Assembly (NCBI RefSeq): GCF_000019185.1
Contig: NC_010334.1
Location: 3,968,001 to 4,032,000 of the forward strand
Length of the DNA: 64,000 bases
DNA from: Shewanella halifaxensis HAW-EB4
Lineage (GTDB): Bacteria; Pseudomonadota; Gammaproteobacteria; Enterobacterales; Shewanellaceae
Direction of reading: 5' to 3'
A program made the position numbers and the translations under genes. Position 1 is the first letter of the stretch. Each line of letters opens with the position of its first letter. This document shows, piece by piece, positions 44,152 through 52,005 of this stretch. The notes under the pieces were generated by a model. The model worked only from the letters and a program-made list of their open reading frames with translations. It ran no database searches and was not told where the DNA came from.

Positions 44152-44868
44152 TTATGGTGATTGTGGCGTCGGAGTCGATAGCCGATTCACCTCATCCTCA
44201 CTTAGATGACGCCAGCAGCCAACATCAAGCTCTAAACTCAATCCACCAATTCGCTCTCGGTGCAAACCGTTGACCCGATTGCCCACCGCGGCAAACATCC
44301 GCTTCACCTGATGGTATTTTCCCTCGGTAATGGTGAGTAGCACCTCTTTTTCAGTGACAACTTCCAGCTTAGCTGGCAGGGTTAATGCGGGCTCATTTTG
44401 CAATTGCAGCCCATGTGCAAACCTAGCAACCATATCTGCTACATCATCACGAATCGCGTCTCTTAATGTCACCCGGTAGGTTTTCTCGCACTGCTTATCG
44501 GGCCTGATAATATCAAATGACCAGCGGCCATCGTCGGTCAACAACACTAAGCCCGTGGTATCGGCATCGAGCCGCCCAACAATATGCAGTTCTTCCGCTC
44601 TTTCAATATTGATACAGCGAAACAGGCTTGGGTAGTCGCCATCAACATTGGAACTCAGAGTGTGTATCGGCTTATGCAGCATGATGTAACGTGATGGCCG
44701 CGCCACTAACCTTTGACCTTTGAAGACAACGCTATTGCTTTCATGTACCTGAAAACTCACTTCCGTTATCGTCTCACCATTAACGCTAATTTCTGCGCAC
44801 TCAATACACTCGCTAGCCTGAGCACGATTAAGCTCGGTGCTTTTGCAGATAAATTTGTCTAAACGCAT
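44152..44868 (-). CDS. RsuA-family pseudouridine synthase (second copy)
   Basis: The 238-residue protein has an S4-like domain (MRLDKFICKST), the catalytic motif GRLDADTTGL and EGKYHQVKRM, as in the RsuA at 3649. The two proteins are clearly paralogous but diverged, and this one has a Ser/Pro-rich C-terminal extension. It probably modifies a different uridine in rRNA, though redundancy is possible. The start is ATG, and the gene is convergent with the symporter gene and divergent from pyrC. Confidence 0.85.
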   Translation of the reverse strand: MRLDKFICKSTELNRAQASECIECAEISVNGETITEVSFQVHESNSVVFKGQRLVARPSRYIMLHKPIHTLSSNVDGDYPSLFRCINIERAEELHIVGRLDADTTGLVLLTDDGRWSFDIIRPDKQCEKTYRVTLRDAIRDDVADMVARFAHGLQLQNEPALTLPAKLEVVTEKEVLLTITEGKYHQVKRMFAAVGNRVNGLHRERIGGLSLELDVGCWRHLSEDEVNRLSTPTPQSP

Positions 44869-45079
44869 ATGGCTCTATTCTTGTGAGTCGAGTTATCTCA
44901 TGATAACGACAATTATCACCAGCAGCCAAAATTGCACAAGCGATCATTTAAAAATCCCCGTATTTATCCGCCCTTGTTAGAGGTTCAGCTGTTAAGCGCT
45001 CGCGATTTCAGGCACAATACCGGGCTAAGAAAAGGCTTAAAAAGCCTGTTACTTTGTCGTAAACGCTTAGGAATCCCAA

Positions 45080-46117
45080 ATGACGCAGATCACCCTACTT
45101 ACCCCTGACGATTGGCACTTACATTTTCGCGATGGCGATATGTTACAAGAAACAGTTCCCGCAACAGCGCGCCTGTTCCAACGTGCGATTGTTATGCCTA
45201 ATCTTTTACCACCTGTCACCGACGCAAAGATGGTAACTGAGTATCGTGAGCGTATTTTGGCGGCGCGCCCAGCAGGTTCAACCTTTGAACCGCTAATGAC
45301 CATCTTCTTGACCAACAACACCACAGAGCAAGACATCATAGATGCTAAAGCCGCTGGCGTTGTTGCTGCAAAGCTTTACCCAGCAGGCGCAACCACGAAT
45401 TCAGACGCTGCCGTTAAGGCGCTAGATGCACTATTCCCAGTGTTTGAAGCCATGGCGAAGCACGGCATGCTGCTATTAGTACACGGTGAGGTGACTGAAT
45501 CGCATATCGATATTTTCGACCGCGAAGCCATGTTTATCGAACGCTACCTTGCGCGCATCGTTGCCGCCTTCCCAGCGCTTAAAGTGGTATTTGAGCACAT
45601 TACCACTAAAGATGCGGCTGACTTTGTCATGTCGGCGCCTGATAATGTTGCCGCGACCATTACTCCACAGCACTTACTACTTAACCGTAATGATCTGCTT
45701 GTTGGTGGTGTACGCCCGCATAACTTCTGTTTGCCAGTACTTAAGCGCAGCACGCACCAAGAGGCGCTTCGTGCCGTGATAGCAACAGGCTCGAGTAAGT
45801 TCTTCTTAGGTACAGACTCTGCGCCGCACGAGAAGCACCGTAAAGAGTCTGCATGTGGCTGTGCGGGTTGTTACAGTGCATGGAGCGCATTAGAACTATA
45901 CGCACAGGTATTTGATGACTTAGGGGCGCTGGATAAGCTAGAAGGTTTTGCCAGTCTTCATGGTCCAGACTTTTACGGCCTACCACGCAACACTAGCACG
46001 GTAACCTTAGTCAAAGAGAAGTGGACTGTACCGAGCGAAATTATCTTGCCAAACGGCAACCCTATCGTGCCGTTCTTCGCCGGTGAAGAGGTGAACTGGA
46101 AAGTGAAAAACGCTTAA
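45080..46117 (+). CDS. pyrC: Dihydroorotase PyrC
   Basis: The 345-residue class II dihydroorotase catalyses the third step of pyrimidine synthesis. Zinc ligands are seen in DWHLHFRDG, the carboxylated Lys in AAKLYPAG, and further His residues in LLVHGEV and FEHITTKDA; the FLGTDSAPH block carries the catalytic Asp. AGGA is 7 bases before the ATG. It is monocistronic with an intrinsic terminator and divergent from the second rsuA-like gene. Confidence 0.97.
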   Translation: MTQITLLTPDDWHLHFRDGDMLQETVPATARLFQRAIVMPNLLPPVTDAKMVTEYRERILAARPAGSTFEPLMTIFLTNNTTEQDIIDAKAAGVVAAKLYPAGATTNSDAAVKALDALFPVFEAMAKHGMLLLVHGEVTESHIDIFDREAMFIERYLARIVAAFPALKVVFEHITTKDAADFVMSAPDNVAATITPQHLLLNRNDLLVGGVRPHNFCLPVLKRSTHQEALRAVIATGSSKFFLGTDSAPHEKHRKESACGCAGCYSAWSALELYAQVFDDLGALDKLEGFASLHGPDFYGLPRNTSTVTLVKEKWTVPSEIILPNGNPIVPFFAGEEVNWKVKNA

Positions 46118-46147
46118 TCGCGGATCACTACGCCAATAGTGCTAAAT

Positions 46148-46175
46148 AAAGCCTGCTCATTGCAGGCTTTTTTGT
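46148..46175 (+). terminator. Intrinsic terminator of pyrC
   Basis: AAAGCCTGC (46148-46156) pairs with GCAGGCTTT (46162-46170) over a 5-nt loop, followed by T residues. Confidence 0.85.
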
Positions 46176-46417
46176 TTTTTCCTGTGCAGTCCGGAGATAA
46201 TAGCAATCAGTATAAAGCCCGCTTTATGTCTTAATGTATCGATATTAGCGCCAAATACACATGCTGTTACCTCGAGACATCGACTGAATTGAGAATAAGA
46301 TAAAGATACATTTGAATACAAACTTAGCACATCTTTTTTCATTGCCTTGCGCTTAAATAGCTCCATGCAAACGCATAACTTAAAGCCATTTTAAGTCCCC
46401 CACGCAAGGAGCAAACG
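46176..46417. other. Intergenic region with a possible MITE end
   Basis: No gene is seen. TAATAGCAATCAGTATA at 46198-46214 matches the terminal repeat of the MITE-like element at 14938 with one mismatch, but no inverted partner is found nearby. The promoter of the DUF3718-like gene lies in the remaining part. Confidence 0.4.
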
Positions 46418-46762
46418 ATGAAGAAACTATTACCATTAACCGCGATTATACTGACTTCAATCACCTTTAATGCATCAGCCGCAATGGAACCTAATTTAGA
46501 GAAAACACTGATCGCAGTCTGTAAAACAGGCTTAAGTGACAACCTGTTTCTATTCAAAAGAACCATGCAGGAAAATAGGATAAACAAGCGTAGGGTGTTT
46601 CCAAAACTTGTGTGTAACGGCCAGAGCTTTCATCAGTTCGCCTTGTCAAATGGCGCTAACAAAATCGCCAGTAAGATTGCGCCGTACAGCCCCGGCGTCA
46701 CTACAATTACCGATCTTGCTATGACAGCCCCGCAAGACACAGGCTATTCAGTTACTTTCTAA
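46418..46762 (+). CDS. Small exported protein, possibly DUF3718 family
   Basis: The 114-residue protein has a signal peptide (ending NASAA), then one conserved block with two Cys: LIAVCKTGLSDN and LVCNGQSFHQFALSNGA. I think it is DUF3718, a small family known from Shewanella and Vibrio, but this is from memory. The two Cys could form a disulfide. AAGGAG is properly placed 8 bases before the ATG. It is monocistronic; function unknown. Confidence 0.65.
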   Translation: MKKLLPLTAIILTSITFNASAAMEPNLEKTLIAVCKTGLSDNLFLFKRTMQENRINKRRVFPKLVCNGQSFHQFALSNGANKIASKIAPYSPGVTTITDLAMTAPQDTGYSVTF

Positions 46763-46823
46763 TACCGTCAGTTTGACGAAAAGGGCATCGGTCTTTTTCG
46801 TCAATATACTTTTCATCAAGAGA

Positions 46824-47603
46824 TTATTCTCGCCCCAACGCCTCACCTAAGGGCTCGAAGTAAGCGATAAGCGCACTAAAGATCTGCTCTCGATGCTCTA
46901 TCGTTGGATAGCCCCCCGCATCGAACAACCGGGACTTTAAGGTTTCATCCACCAAGTAGGGGTTAGTGATATCTTGATAAGACTCGATGCAGGACTCAAA
47001 TGCCCGCGCCATTAACTCTGTTGGTCGCGAAAAATACTGACTACCATATTGTTTATCGAGCTCGATTGCCCGATTAACATAGGCATGGCCATCCTCACCA
47101 TTACTTGAAAGCATCGCCACCTCAAATACTCGCTCTAGCCGCCGATTCAGTGGATGTTGAACGGGTTTAACATCGGCTATCCAGCTGTGACTAGCAAATG
47201 AAATTCCTCGTGGTGAGGTATGGAAGGATTTGGGTGCAATATAATGGTCAAACGCATGCCAGAACTCGTGAGCAAGTGCTCCAGCGCCTGCATTTTTAGC
47301 CAGCGCTAACTCGCATCTGTGAGGTGCATAATGAGCCTGTATGCCTTTTTGGCCACCACTGCCAAAGGCAAGATTTAAGGTTTCACGCAGGCCCAGCGCT
47401 TTTGGGGGAAGCTTTAGAATAAAAGCCAAGTCGGCCAAGGAGTCAAAAATCAGATTAGCGGCCTTATCGCGCTCCTCGTTCTCAACCCACTTACCTAAGC
47501 GGATATGGCCGAGACCAAATACCTGTTTAATGTCGACAAAACTGACCTGCTCATCGAAGCGGTAATCGGGTCCTATACGTTTGTAACTGCGGCTTTTTAA
47601 CAC
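46824..47603 (-). CDS. Zincin-like protein, CLCA_X / LPD1-related
   Basis: The 259-residue protein has the motif LAHEFWHAFDHY, an HExxH zinc-protease signature. It is preceded by LNLAFGSGGQKGIQAHY and the ELALAKNAGAGA block. This array closely resembles LPD1, a domain of large polyvalent proteins from phages and conjugative elements, and also proteins annotated as CLCA_X in Vibrio and Shewanella. No signal peptide is present, so it is probably cytoplasmic. Here it stands alone on the chromosome. The start is GTG. It is probably a metallopeptidase, with unknown substrate. Confidence 0.65.
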   Translation of the reverse strand: MLKSRSYKRIGPDYRFDEQVSFVDIKQVFGLGHIRLGKWVENEERDKAANLIFDSLADLAFILKLPPKALGLRETLNLAFGSGGQKGIQAHYAPHRCELALAKNAGAGALAHEFWHAFDHYIAPKSFHTSPRGISFASHSWIADVKPVQHPLNRRLERVFEVAMLSSNGEDGHAYVNRAIELDKQYGSQYFSRPTELMARAFESCIESYQDITNPYLVDETLKSRLFDAGGYPTIEHREQIFSALIAYFEPLGEALGRE

Positions 47604-47772
47604 AAATAGTTTCTACCAGACAAAATGCTCACTCTTAATAACGTTAATTATAAAGCGATAAGTCTGTTTGATTCCAATCAATACGAAATACCAGCTTCGC
47701 CTAAATGCTAGCCTAGACTATGCGATAAACGGTATAATCTCAGCATAGTTTCATCAATAAATAGGCCTTAAC

Positions 47773-48051
47773 ATGGCGCGCACCGCAGCCGCACTACACA
47801 TTTTGGTTAAGCACCAAACACTTGCCGAAGACATTATCAAGCAACTTAATAAAGGCGCTAAATTCGACGTACTTGCTAAGAAACACTCGACTTGCCCATC
47901 GGGTAAGAAAGGCGGCAGTTTAGGCGAATTTAAGAAGGGCCAAATGGTGCCACAATTCGATAAAGTCTGTTTTACTGGTGAGTTAATCACCCCGCATCTA
48001 GTGAAAACTAAGTTCGGCTGGCATGTGATTAAGGTTTTGTATCGCACTTAG
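47773..48051 (+). CDS. ppiC: Peptidyl-prolyl cis-trans isomerase C (parvulin)
   Basis: The 92-residue parvulin is a short, cytoplasmic isomerase that speeds prolyl peptide bond rotation. It matches E. coli PpiC across its whole length: AAALHILVKHQ at the start, KHSTCPSGKKGG in the middle, GEFKKGQMVPQFDKV, and the FGWHVIKVLYRT ending. The last 32 codons are repeated three times directly downstream in non-coding form. No ribosome-binding site stands out beyond AGG near 47763. Confidence 0.94.
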   Translation: MARTAAALHILVKHQTLAEDIIKQLNKGAKFDVLAKKHSTCPSGKKGGSLGEFKKGQMVPQFDKVCFTGELITPHLVKTKFGWHVIKVLYRT

Positions 48052-48463
48052 GCTTAATAATATTGAAAGGCCAAATGGGTATACCCACAAGAATTCGATA
48101 AAGTCTGTTTTACTGGTGAGTTAATCACCCCGCATCTAGTGAAAACTAAGTTCGGCTGGCATGTGATTAAGGTTTTGTATCGCACTTAGGCTTAATAATA
48201 TTGAAAGGCCAAATGGGTATACCCACAAGAATTCGATAAAGTCTGTTTTACTGGTGAGTTAATCACCCCGCATCTAGTGAAAACTAAGTTCGGCTGGCAT
48301 GTGATTAAGGTTTTGTATCGCACTTAGGCTTAATAATATTGAAAGGCCAAATGGGTATACCCACAAGAATTCGATAAAGTCTGTTTTACTGGTGAGTTAA
48401 TCACCCCGCATCTAGTGAAAACTAAGTTCGGCTGGCATGTGATTAAGATCTTGTATCGAACAT
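47938..48463 (+). repeat. 138-bp tandem repeat copying the 3' end of ppiC (4 copies)
   Basis: AATTCGATAAAG recurs at 47954, 48092, 48230 and 48368, an exact 138-base period. The first copy is inside ppiC. The next three contain its last 30 or so codons and short downstream sequence, joined by a GGGTATACCCACAAG insertion that breaks the reading frame, so they are not translated as PpiC. The last copy ends differently (AAGATCTTGTATCGAACATAA) and may represent the ancestral gene end. Confidence 0.9.
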
Positions 48464-48464
48464 A

Positions 48465-48571
48465 AGATCCTAGGACGCTTCGCTGCGAGGTTCTAGATCC
48501 TAGAACCTAGAACCTGCTTTTCCTTCTTTTCCTAGGATCTAGAACCTTTCTTAGCTTTTCCTAGAACCTAT
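48465..48571 (+). repeat. Composite repeat, short copy 3
   Basis: Begins CCTAGGACGCTTCGCTGCGAGG, then a series of TAGAACC heptamers and TTTTCCTAGG spacers as in the copy at 14597. It lacks the CGGGCTAAAGCCCG palindrome and the GTGACG..CGTCAC hairpin. It lies between the last ppiC repeat copy and the convergent sugar dehydrogenase gene. Confidence 0.7.
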
Positions 48572-49650
48572 CTTTTAAGCTTATAAAGATTACCGCTATC
48601 GGTACTGAAATAGATATCGCCTTTCGGCGTTGCTTCAATATCGCGAATACGTTCACCAAGTTCTGACATTATTCGTTGTTCAGCAATCGCTTCTCCCACC
48701 TCGTTAATCGTCACGACATTAATGTGAGTCAACTTAAGTGCACCCGCTAATAGTTTGCCATTGAGCTCAGGAAATATTTCACCACGATACAGCACTAAAC
48801 TGCCTGGTGCGATTGACGGGACATACACCTTAACCGGCGGCTCAACGCCCTCTTTTAACTTGCCGTCTCCGACGCTAATCGGCCCCCAGTATTCTTTACC
48901 GTGGGAGGTGATTGGCCAGCCATAATTGGCACCGCGTTTGATTAAGTTAATTTCGTCACCGCCGCGAGGACCATGCTCAATCGACCACAGTTTTTGGCTG
49001 CTGGCATCATAAACTAACCCTTGAGGATTACGGTGGCCGTAACTCCAAATCTCATCGAGCACAGCCTTATTATCAACAAATGGATTATCGCTTGGCACAC
49101 TGCCATCGGGGTTCAAACGTAAAATGGCTCCAGCATGGGTTAAGGTATCTTGGCCATTGTCACGCACGCCGCGATCGCCAATTGAAAAGTACAGACTGTT
49201 TTTATCGAAAGTAATCCGACTACCAAAGTGCCTACTGGTATCTGTGCGCGAAGTCGATACAAACAGATCTTGCCAATCGGTAAGCTTACCGTTTTTGTAA
49301 GTCGCTTGAGCAAGTGTCGTGGCGCCCTCACCTTCAATATCTTTACTGTAAGTCAGGTAAACTTTGTTAGCTTCAAAAGGAGATAATGCAATATCCAGCA
49401 AACCGCCCTGGCCCTCAGCCCACACACCTTCTGGCGTAAACAGTGTTTGATGCCTACCCGTTTCAAGGTTTACACGCTTTACCACGCCTTGTCTCTCTGT
49501 CACCAGCATGGTTTGCGGGTCAACATAGGCTAAGCCCCAAGGAATATTTAACCCACTGGCAATTTTTTCTGCTTCATAGGCTTGGGAGCAACTCGATACT
49601 GCGGCGAGTAGTAACAATCCTGTTTTGATAAGTGCTGATTTCATCCACAT
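48568..49650 (-). CDS. PQQ-dependent soluble sugar dehydrogenase (YliI/Asd-like)
   Basis: The 360-residue exported protein has a signal peptide (ending SSCSQAYEAE) and the six-bladed beta-propeller of soluble aldose sugar dehydrogenases. Visible blocks are SRHFGSRITF with an active-site His, YGHRNPQGLVY, and EHGPRGGDEINL. Members oxidise aldoses using PQQ and calcium in the periplasm. PQQ synthesis genes are not in the window, so the cofactor may be external. GGGGA precedes the ATG. The stop codon nearly meets the composite repeat at 48465-48571. Confidence 0.9.
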   Translation of the reverse strand: MWMKSALIKTGLLLLAAVSSCSQAYEAEKIASGLNIPWGLAYVDPQTMLVTERQGVVKRVNLETGRHQTLFTPEGVWAEGQGGLLDIALSPFEANKVYLTYSKDIEGEGATTLAQATYKNGKLTDWQDLFVSTSRTDTSRHFGSRITFDKNSLYFSIGDRGVRDNGQDTLTHAGAILRLNPDGSVPSDNPFVDNKAVLDEIWSYGHRNPQGLVYDASSQKLWSIEHGPRGGDEINLIKRGANYGWPITSHGKEYWGPISVGDGKLKEGVEPPVKVYVPSIAPGSLVLYRGEIFPELNGKLLAGALKLTHINVVTINEVGEAIAEQRIMSELGERIRDIEATPKGDIYFSTDSGNLYKLKR

Positions 49651-49679
49651 GCCAGTCCCCTTTTTAATTACTTTTATGA

Positions 49680-49910
49680 TTAGGTGCTAGGACGCTGCGC
49701 TTCGAGGGCGGGCTGTGCCCTGCGAGGAAAATCAAAAGCGTGACGGACTAAAGTCCGACCTACAAATATGCTACTCAGTTGCTTTCCCGGCTCTTCCGGC
49801 TTTTCCCGCCTTAGCTTTTTAATCTCAGCCTTTCCAGCTTTTCCGTTAGCGCAGCGTTCCGTAAGTGACGCCGTCACGTTCGTAAGGCCGCAGGCCGCTC
49901 GTCTTAGCTT
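49680..49910 (+). repeat. Composite palindromic intergenic repeat, copy 4 (forward)
   Basis: The order matches the copy at 14597: CTAGGACGCTGCGCTTCGAGGG with a GGGC..GCCC arm, the diverged palindrome CGGACTAAAGTCCG (49744-49757), C/T-rich spacers, CCGTTAGCGCAGCGTTCCG, GTGACGCCGTCAC, and CGTCTTAGCTT at the end. The stem of CGGACTAAAGTCCG has changed at both arms while keeping pairing. Confidence 0.8.
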
Positions 49911-49945
49911 ACACCATCTAAGCTTTACCCTTAAAATCGCCATAA

Positions 49946-49984
49946 AAAAACGCCTTACTCCGTTAGGAATAAGGCGTTTTTATG
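49946..49984 (-). terminator. Intrinsic terminator of the FGase/DUF1704 gene
   Basis: ACGCCTTA (49951-49958) pairs with TAAGGCGT (49971-49978); A-run upstream and T-run downstream. Confidence 0.8.
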
Positions 49985-50010
49985 CCGTCTACAGACGTCG
50001 TTAATAATGA

Positions 50011-52005
50011 CTAACGGATCGCTGAAACCAAGTAATCGATTACCGCTGTTTCTGGCGTTGACTTGTGCTTTAACTCAAATAGAGGCACTGGCTTTTCAAG
50101 CATATTACGCTCTACCATCTCACTGATAATTGGCAAGTCCAGCGTACCCGCTTTACCGACTAACAAATTATCTAGCGGCGTTGTCTTACTTAAATTAACA
50201 ATATCTCTAAAGCCTTTTAAGTAAAGGAAGTCTTTAGTGAAACCACCACCACGATATACGCGTGTAGTTAAAATAAAGGCCTGCTCGGTTGTTTGACCAT
50301 ATTCGCGCATCAGCGTTTGGAAGGTCATCGAGAAGTCACGCTGCTCTAACATCAGATTCACCGCGATAACGCGCAGAGCCAAGATCTTGAGTCGATTCAA
50401 GGTCAAGTTGCCAGAGCAATATTCGCTGTAGATCGCCACACCCTCTTGGGTATGAGTATTACCCACAAGACCAAGCGATAATACTCTTAGCTTTTGGCGT
50501 CTAGCATTCACGGTCGTCAGCATATGCACACCGAGTTCATGGTAAGCAAACGCGACCAGTTCTTTACCTGTGAACATTGCATCTTTATTGATCAACAAAC
50601 AGTTTCTTTCACTGTCGACCATCGCCTTAGCAACGATACGTGATGATTTTTCAACCTTACACTTAATGCCCCAGTCATCGGCCTGTTTTTGGAATGACTT
50701 TACCGCATGAGCGGCATCATAAACAGGCTCTTCGTCATCGGCTTCAATATTTGGCGCGCGCAGTAAAAACTCTGCATTAGCTATATCGTCTTTATCAGGC
50801 TGACCGTAATACTTAAGTGAGTTATACACAAAGTCGTCGTTACCGATAGAGCATAGCAAGTCAATCTTAGTCGCCAAGTTATCAATCACATGACGATAAA
50901 GCAGCTGAATATCCGCATCCATTACGTTTTCAACTGGCAACTTATATAGCTGCTCGCGGAACTGATATGGGTTGAGGTTTAACTGCTTATAACTAAACTC
51001 AGGTGCAACTGCACCTTTACGGGCTAAGAACTTCTTACGCTCACTGGCAATATTAATCGGGTTAATATATTTCAGTGTCGCGACATTGTTAGCCAGCTTA
51101 AATAGGCTCTTATCTAGCGATAAGATCTCTGGCGATAGAGTCGATGATAATAGATCAACGTTTCTCACCGACTTACGTTTACCAAAACGGCGCATAAAGA
51201 ATGCGGCGGTTTCTGATATAGCCTGCTTAATGCCTGCTTTTAGCTCTTCTAACACCAGCGGATATAGCTCACCCGAGGTCTCATCCATAAATACTTTTTT
51301 CACTTCGACAGGCAGAACTAAAGTGTTGTCGAAATGCGCATTCACATGAGCAATTAAATAGCCTCGACCTTGAAAGACTTCATCCGTTGCCGCACGCACA
51401 GCAAGGTTAGGCAGCTCCATCTTGCTCAGCTGCTTCTCAAAGTGATGACAGGTCGCTCCCCAACGTTCGATATCAATCTGGCTCGTGCCGATGTTAAAAG
51501 TCGGCGTATCGGCTTCAATACGTTGATGATTATAAGAGTGCACATCAAAAACAATACTGTTTTTAAACTGCTTCTCTAAACGCGCGATTAGGGCACTTAA
51601 CACATTGTAGAAAGACTGATGCTTAGCGTGGCTTTCACTGCGCTGCTTAGTGCTCAGGGGCTTTTGCCAGACTTGCTTGTCCCACGCGGTCTTGAAATAA
51701 GTCGAATGGGCCTTAGGGCGATTCAGATCATATTCAAAACGTGAGTCATTACCTATCAAGACGATAGGAAATGACGACAGCATTTCATCGGTGTAAGGAT
51801 CTTCTTCATAAAAGCGCTCTTCTTTAGTTAGCAAGAAGGTCTTTTTCAGGTCGTCTCGCAAACGATGACCATTATGAATCGCGGTACATACGACCGGAGA
51901 GTACTCATCAATCTTTACGATAAATGAGCCACCTTCCACTTCAGCTTGAAAGCATTCGCCTTTATTAATTAACGCAATACACTCTTTCTCAGATAATGTG
52001 AGCAT
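50011..52005 (-). CDS. N-formylglutamate-amidohydrolase domain fused to DUF1704 (QEGLA) zinc peptidase
   Basis: The protein is about 664 residues. Residues about 50-250 look like N-formylglutamate amidohydrolase, with YDLNRP and FDVHSYNHQR as metal/substrate motifs. The C-terminal half (about 290-640) is DUF1704, the QEGLA family: HELGVH (489-494, an HExxxH zinc site) and TQEG (519-522) supplying another Glu. The eukaryotic relative MATCAP is a tubulin tyrosine carboxypeptidase. The start overlaps the ATP-grasp gene by 17 bases, so translation is coupled. ATG 52005 is used, with AAGG upstream. A peptide-editing role is possible; substrate unknown. Confidence 0.8.
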   Translation of the reverse strand: MLTLSEKECIALINKGECFQAEVEGGSFIVKIDEYSPVVCTAIHNGHRLRDDLKKTFLLTKEERFYEEDPYTDEMLSSFPIVLIGNDSRFEYDLNRPKAHSTYFKTAWDKQVWQKPLSTKQRSESHAKHQSFYNVLSALIARLEKQFKNSIVFDVHSYNHQRIEADTPTFNIGTSQIDIERWGATCHHFEKQLSKMELPNLAVRAATDEVFQGRGYLIAHVNAHFDNTLVLPVEVKKVFMDETSGELYPLVLEELKAGIKQAISETAAFFMRRFGKRKSVRNVDLLSSTLSPEILSLDKSLFKLANNVATLKYINPINIASERKKFLARKGAVAPEFSYKQLNLNPYQFREQLYKLPVENVMDADIQLLYRHVIDNLATKIDLLCSIGNDDFVYNSLKYYGQPDKDDIANAEFLLRAPNIEADDEEPVYDAAHAVKSFQKQADDWGIKCKVEKSSRIVAKAMVDSERNCLLINKDAMFTGKELVAFAYHELGVHMLTTVNARRQKLRVLSLGLVGNTHTQEGVAIYSEYCSGNLTLNRLKILALRVIAVNLMLEQRDFSMTFQTLMREYGQTTEQAFILTTRVYRGGGFTKDFLYLKGFRDIVNLSKTTPLDNLLVGKAGTLDLPIISEMVERNMLEKPVPLFELKHKSTPETAVIDYLVSAIR

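Noticed and set aside
45010..45079. A PurR-type operator upstream of pyrC
   Set aside because: The best match (GTCGTAAACGCTTAGGA) departs too far from the PurR consensus to be claimed.
46157..46366. A 69-codon open frame on the minus strand downstream of pyrC
   Set aside because: No ribosome-binding site, and it overlaps the pyrC terminator.
48092..48463. The ppiC repeat copies as extra isomerase genes or a CRISPR-like array
   Set aside because: The reading frame is broken by the GGGTATACCCACAAG insertion, there are no spacers of variable sequence, and no cas genes are near.
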